Below are positions 61,595 to 64,000 of a stretch of 64,000 nucleotides of DNA, in pieces (position 1 is the first letter of the stretch; each line of letters starts with the position of its first letter). The position numbers were made by a program, and so were the translations under genes. The notes under the pieces are model-generated. The model saw only the letters and a program-made list of their open reading frames with translations. It was not told the origin of the DNA and searched no databases. The stretch is from Hyphococcus formosus (GTDB taxonomy: Bacteria > Pseudomonadota > Alphaproteobacteria > Caulobacterales > Parvularculaceae), in NCBI RefSeq assembly GCF_046736345.1, contig NZ_CP157210.1, forward strand, positions 2,542,001 through 2,606,000, given 5' to 3'.

Positions 61595-62251
61595 ATGACT
61601 AGGGTTTATATTTTCTCTGATGAAGCCGGTGACTTCGTTTTTCGGAGTAATGGTCGTGCCAGTAAATATTTCATTGTTTGTACCATCGCTTTGGCTGACT
61701 GCGAAGTTGGTAACAAATTGCTCGAATTGAGACGGGACATGGTTTATCGCGGGCTGCCCGCGAAAGACTGGTTTCATGCGACCGAGGATAAACAAATTGT
61801 TCGAAGTGAGGTTTATGACTTAATTTCACGGTATGAGTTTAAGATTGATGCTACTATTCTTGAAAAATCAAAAGCACAACCTCAGACGCGCGTTAATGAA
61901 GCGAGATTTTATCAGTATGCTTGGTATTATCATTTGAAAAACCAAGGCGCGGAAATCTTTGACGGAAAAACCGAAGCTCTAATTACGGCCGCCGCTATTG
62001 GCACAAAAAAAGGACAAGCGGTCTATACAAGTGCGGTAAATGACGTATTGCAACAAACCATTCACCGGCAACATTGGGCGACTACATTTCCAAAATCTGC
62101 AGCTGAACCTTGTCTCCAAGTAGTGGACTACTGCGCATGGGCTATACAACGAAAATGGGAACGTGGGGACGTTCGTAGCTATAACCTAATAGCCGACAAA
62201 ATTCGGCGTGAGTATGATTTGTTTGAGAGAGGAAGAGTACATTACTACTGA
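61595..62251 (+). CDS. DUF3800 domain protein
   Basis: A 218-residue protein of the DUF3800 family. VYIFSDEAGDFVF opens with the conserved Asp-Glu, DWFHATED follows, and CLQVVDYCAWAIQRKWERGD carries the C-terminal Asp. The pattern agrees with an RNase H-like fold carrying catalytic acidic residues. DUF3800 genes are often found in accessory regions and near defence systems. AT-rich composition suggests transfer. Nuclease activity is inferred, not shown. Confidence 0.85.
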   Translation: MTRVYIFSDEAGDFVFRSNGRASKYFIVCTIALADCEVGNKLLELRRDMVYRGLPAKDWFHATEDKQIVRSEVYDLISRYEFKIDATILEKSKAQPQTRVNEARFYQYAWYYHLKNQGAEIFDGKTEALITAAAIGTKKGQAVYTSAVNDVLQQTIHRQHWATTFPKSAAEPCLQVVDYCAWAIQRKWERGDVRSYNLIADKIRREYDLFERGRVHYY

Positions 62252-62587
62252 AATGCAGTGTGGCCCGCAACTTGGCTATCCGGTTAGGGAAGCGCCCGAG
62301 GGGTCTTATCACCAAGCAAGGGCCACGGCTCATAAGTACGCCTGTTTAATATAATTTCAAGTTAAATTTCACAAATACAGCGCTATTTGGTCTCGGCCAT
62401 ATTATCTACGAGATCCAATGGTTTTCTGGCTCTCGAATTTAGACTTAAAATCATAAACACCATTAATTACAATGGGGTATGATTTTCTATCCACCCCCTT
62501 TTTAACGCCCGTATAATGCGCATCTGGACATCCACGGGAAGATCGCTAGAACCGCGCTTCCCCCCTGTGTAAAACCGAAGAGCCGAG
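62252..62587 (+). other. Noncoding region upstream of mnmG
   Basis: This 336-bp stretch has no supported gene. It is AT-rich over 62330-62480 and then changes to GC-rich sequence. A good -10 box TATAAT at 62512-62517 lies 70 bp before mnmG, but its -35 region is weak (ATCCAC at 62489-62494). It is probably the mnmG promoter, needed because the islet separates mnmG from mnmE. No terminator is obvious. Confidence 0.45.
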
Positions 62588-64000
62588 ATGAAAGAATACG
62601 ACGTCATTGTGATTGGTGGTGGGCATGCTGGCTGCGAAGCCGCAGCGGCGGCCGCGCGCGCGGGTGCGAAAACCCTGCTTGCGACACACCGCAAGGACAC
62701 AATCGGCGAGATGTCGTGCAATCCGGCGATCGGCGGTCTGGGCAAGGGCCATCTGGTGCGCGAGGTCGATGCGCTTGATGGGGTGATGGCGCGGGTCATC
62801 GATCAGGCCGGTATTCAGTTCCGGATGCTCAACCGCTCAAAAGGCCCTGCGGTTCGCGGCCCACGGGCACAAGCTGACCGGAAGCGCTATCGCACCCAGA
62901 TGCAGGCATTGCTTAGCGACTATCCCAATCTCGACATTGAAGAGATGGCCATTGAAGATTTGATCGTCGATGAGAATGTTCCACGTGGAACAATCACCGG
63001 CGTCCGCGCGATGGACGGCACGGAAGTCCGCGCCCGCGCAGTGGTCCTGACCACGGGGACATTCCTGAAAGGCGTTATACATATCGGCGACCGGCGTATT
63101 CCTGCGGGGCGCGCCAATGCCCGCGCCAGCGACAAGACATGGGGCGGGGTCGAACCGCCCGCATTGGGACTGTCGGATCGGCTTTATGGTCTGGGCCTGG
63201 AGATGGGACGCCTCAAAACCGGTACCCCTGCCCGCCTTGATGGTCGGACGATCCATTGGGACAAGCTGGAAATGCAGCCCGCAGATCCCTCGCCCGTGCC
63301 GTTCTCTTTCCTGACCGATCAGATCAAAGTCCCGCAGATATCCTGCGGCGTAACCGGGACCACACCGGACACCCACAAGATTATCGAAGAGAATATCGGT
63401 AAATCGGCGGTCTATGGCGGGGCGATCTCTGGTCGCGGTCCGCGCTATTGCCCATCGATCGAGGATAAGGTGGTTCGTTTCGCCGAACGCGAGACCCATC
63501 AGATCTTCCTCGAACCGGAAGGGCTTGATGATCATACGGTCTATCCGAACGGGATTTCGACCTCCCTGCCTGAGGAAGTGCAGGCGGCCTTTTTGAAAAC
63601 CATCCCCGGTCTCGAAGACGCGGTGGTCATTCGATATGGCTATGCCATTGAATATGACTATGTAGACCCGCGCTCGCTCAAGCCATCGCTGGAAACAAAG
63701 GCCCTGCCCGGTCTTTTCCTTGCGGGACAGATCAACGGGACCACCGGCTATGAAGAAGCTGCGGCGCAAGGGCTTATGGCCGGCGTAAACGCAGCGCGCC
63801 ATGTCTCGGGGGCTGAGCCCTTCGTGCTGGATCGGTCCCAAGGCTATATCGGGGTGATGATCGATGACCTTGTAACGCACGGAGTTACAGAACCCTATCG
63901 CATGTTCACGAGCCGCGCCGAATACCGCCTGACGCTTCGCGCGGATAATGCGGATCAACGCCTGACGCCCCTCGGGATCGCGGCAGGTATCGTCGGCGAG
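62588..64000 (+). CDS. mnmG: tRNA uridine-34 modification enzyme MnmG (GidA), partial
   Basis: The first 471 codons of a normally ~620-residue FAD protein that partners MnmE in wobble-uridine modification. The FAD motif is YDVIVIGGGHAGCEAAAAAA. MSCNPAIGGLGKGHLVREVDALDG is conserved, and RGPRAQADRKRYR follows. GPRYCPSIEDKVVRF includes the conserved Cys, and GLFLAGQINGTTGYEEAAAQGL is also standard. The frame is open to the right edge. It contains a parS-type palindrome at 62977-62992. Confidence 0.97.
   Translation, partial: MKEYDVIVIGGGHAGCEAAAAAARAGAKTLLATHRKDTIGEMSCNPAIGGLGKGHLVREVDALDGVMARVIDQAGIQFRMLNRSKGPAVRGPRAQADRKRYRTQMQALLSDYPNLDIEEMAIEDLIVDENVPRGTITGVRAMDGTEVRARAVVLTTGTFLKGVIHIGDRRIPAGRANARASDKTWGGVEPPALGLSDRLYGLGLEMGRLKTGTPARLDGRTIHWDKLEMQPADPSPVPFSFLTDQIKVPQISCGVTGTTPDTHKIIEENIGKSAVYGGAISGRGPRYCPSIEDKVVRFAERETHQIFLEPEGLDDHTVYPNGISTSLPEEVQAAFLKTIPGLEDAVVIRYGYAIEYDYVDPRSLKPSLETKALPGLFLAGQINGTTGYEEAAAQGLMAGVNAARHVSGAEPFVLDRSQGYIGVMIDDLVTHGVTEPYRMFTSRAEYRLTLRADNADQRLTPLGIAAGIVGE
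62977..62992. promoter_or_regulatory. parS-type site (TGTTCCACGTGGAACA) inside mnmG
   Basis: Perfect 16-bp palindrome with the CACGTG core, differing from the consensus parS only at the symmetric pair next to the core. Confidence 0.82.

Noticed and set aside
62837..63958. A 373-codon leftward open frame opposite mnmG
   Set aside because: It is antisense to a strongly conserved gene, shows no recognisable motif, and arises from GC-biased codon use in mnmG.
1..64000. CRISPR arrays, rRNA operons, prophage
   Set aside because: No regularly spaced repeats, no rRNA sequence and no phage structural genes were seen in the window; the Cas2-like gene stands alone.

Overview
The window comes from an alphaproteobacterium of moderate GC. 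I cannot name the genus; gene order and regulatory sites fit the Caulobacterales, Rhodobacterales, Parvularculales and related groups. Three things support this. The block ppsR-maf-aroE-coaE lies divergent to hemE-hemJ-rho, with a probable chromosomal replication origin in the gap. mnmE and mnmG follow further on and carry parS-type ParB sites inside their coding sequence. CtrA (TTAA-N7-TTAA) and CcrM (GANTC) motifs occur beside hemE.

Layout. 1-5.3 kb: leftward housekeeping genes (serine hydrolase cut by the edge, AMP nucleosidase, Trm112-like, LON-domain, thioredoxin-TPR, prolyl-tRNA editing protein), then tRNA-Gly(GCC). 5.7-14.7 kb: secreted beta-propeller-like protein, membrane fatty-acid desaturase, histidine kinase, PilZ-like/methyltransferase fusion, ftsK and an ammonium transporter. 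14.8-23.7 kb: UbiH-type hydroxylase, M24 peptidase, membrane protein, aspartic protease, dapB, DUF3088 protein, sulfotransferase, MFS exporter, EEP-family hydrolase and GIY-YIG protein, then a pair of REP-like hairpins. 23.8-31.7 kb: dnaJ and dnaK, a methyltransferase, a VWA lipoprotein and a TIR-like/transmembrane/SUMF1 protein. 32-37.1 kb: comM split by a complete 3,547-bp IS1595-family element. 37.2-45.8 kb: hybrid kinase, AmpG-like permease, lipoprotein, PfkB kinase, alpha/beta hydrolase, and coaE-aroE-maf-ppsR. 45.8-49.2 kb: candidate origin, hemE, hemJ and rho. 49.3-59.8 kb: PRC-barrel protein, cyanide-insensitive type bd oxidase operon and assorted enzymes, lipoproteins and transporters. 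59.9-64 kb: mnmE, a two-gene AT-rich islet (zinc-ribbon protein and DUF3800 protein), then mnmG running off the end.

The most unusual region is the element in comM. It has 25-bp terminal inverted repeats (24 of 25 identical) and a perfect 8-bp target duplication; removing the element and one repeat copy restores a 519-codon comM in frame. Besides the DDE transposase it carries a coiled-coil/winged-helix protein, a small basic protein, a standalone Cas2/SinR-like protein, a DUF6471 protein and a membrane protein. The transposase and DUF6471 genes diverge from overlapping promoters that contain repeated TACTGTTT motifs, which suggests self-regulation. The cargo functions are unknown.

The second theme is chromosome maintenance. 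The ppsR-hemE gap holds a perfect DnaA box, a CtrA site, four GANTC sites and a 22-bp perfect palindrome. About 15 kb away are two perfect parS-type palindromes. FtsK is also encoded here. Together these mark an origin-proximal domain.
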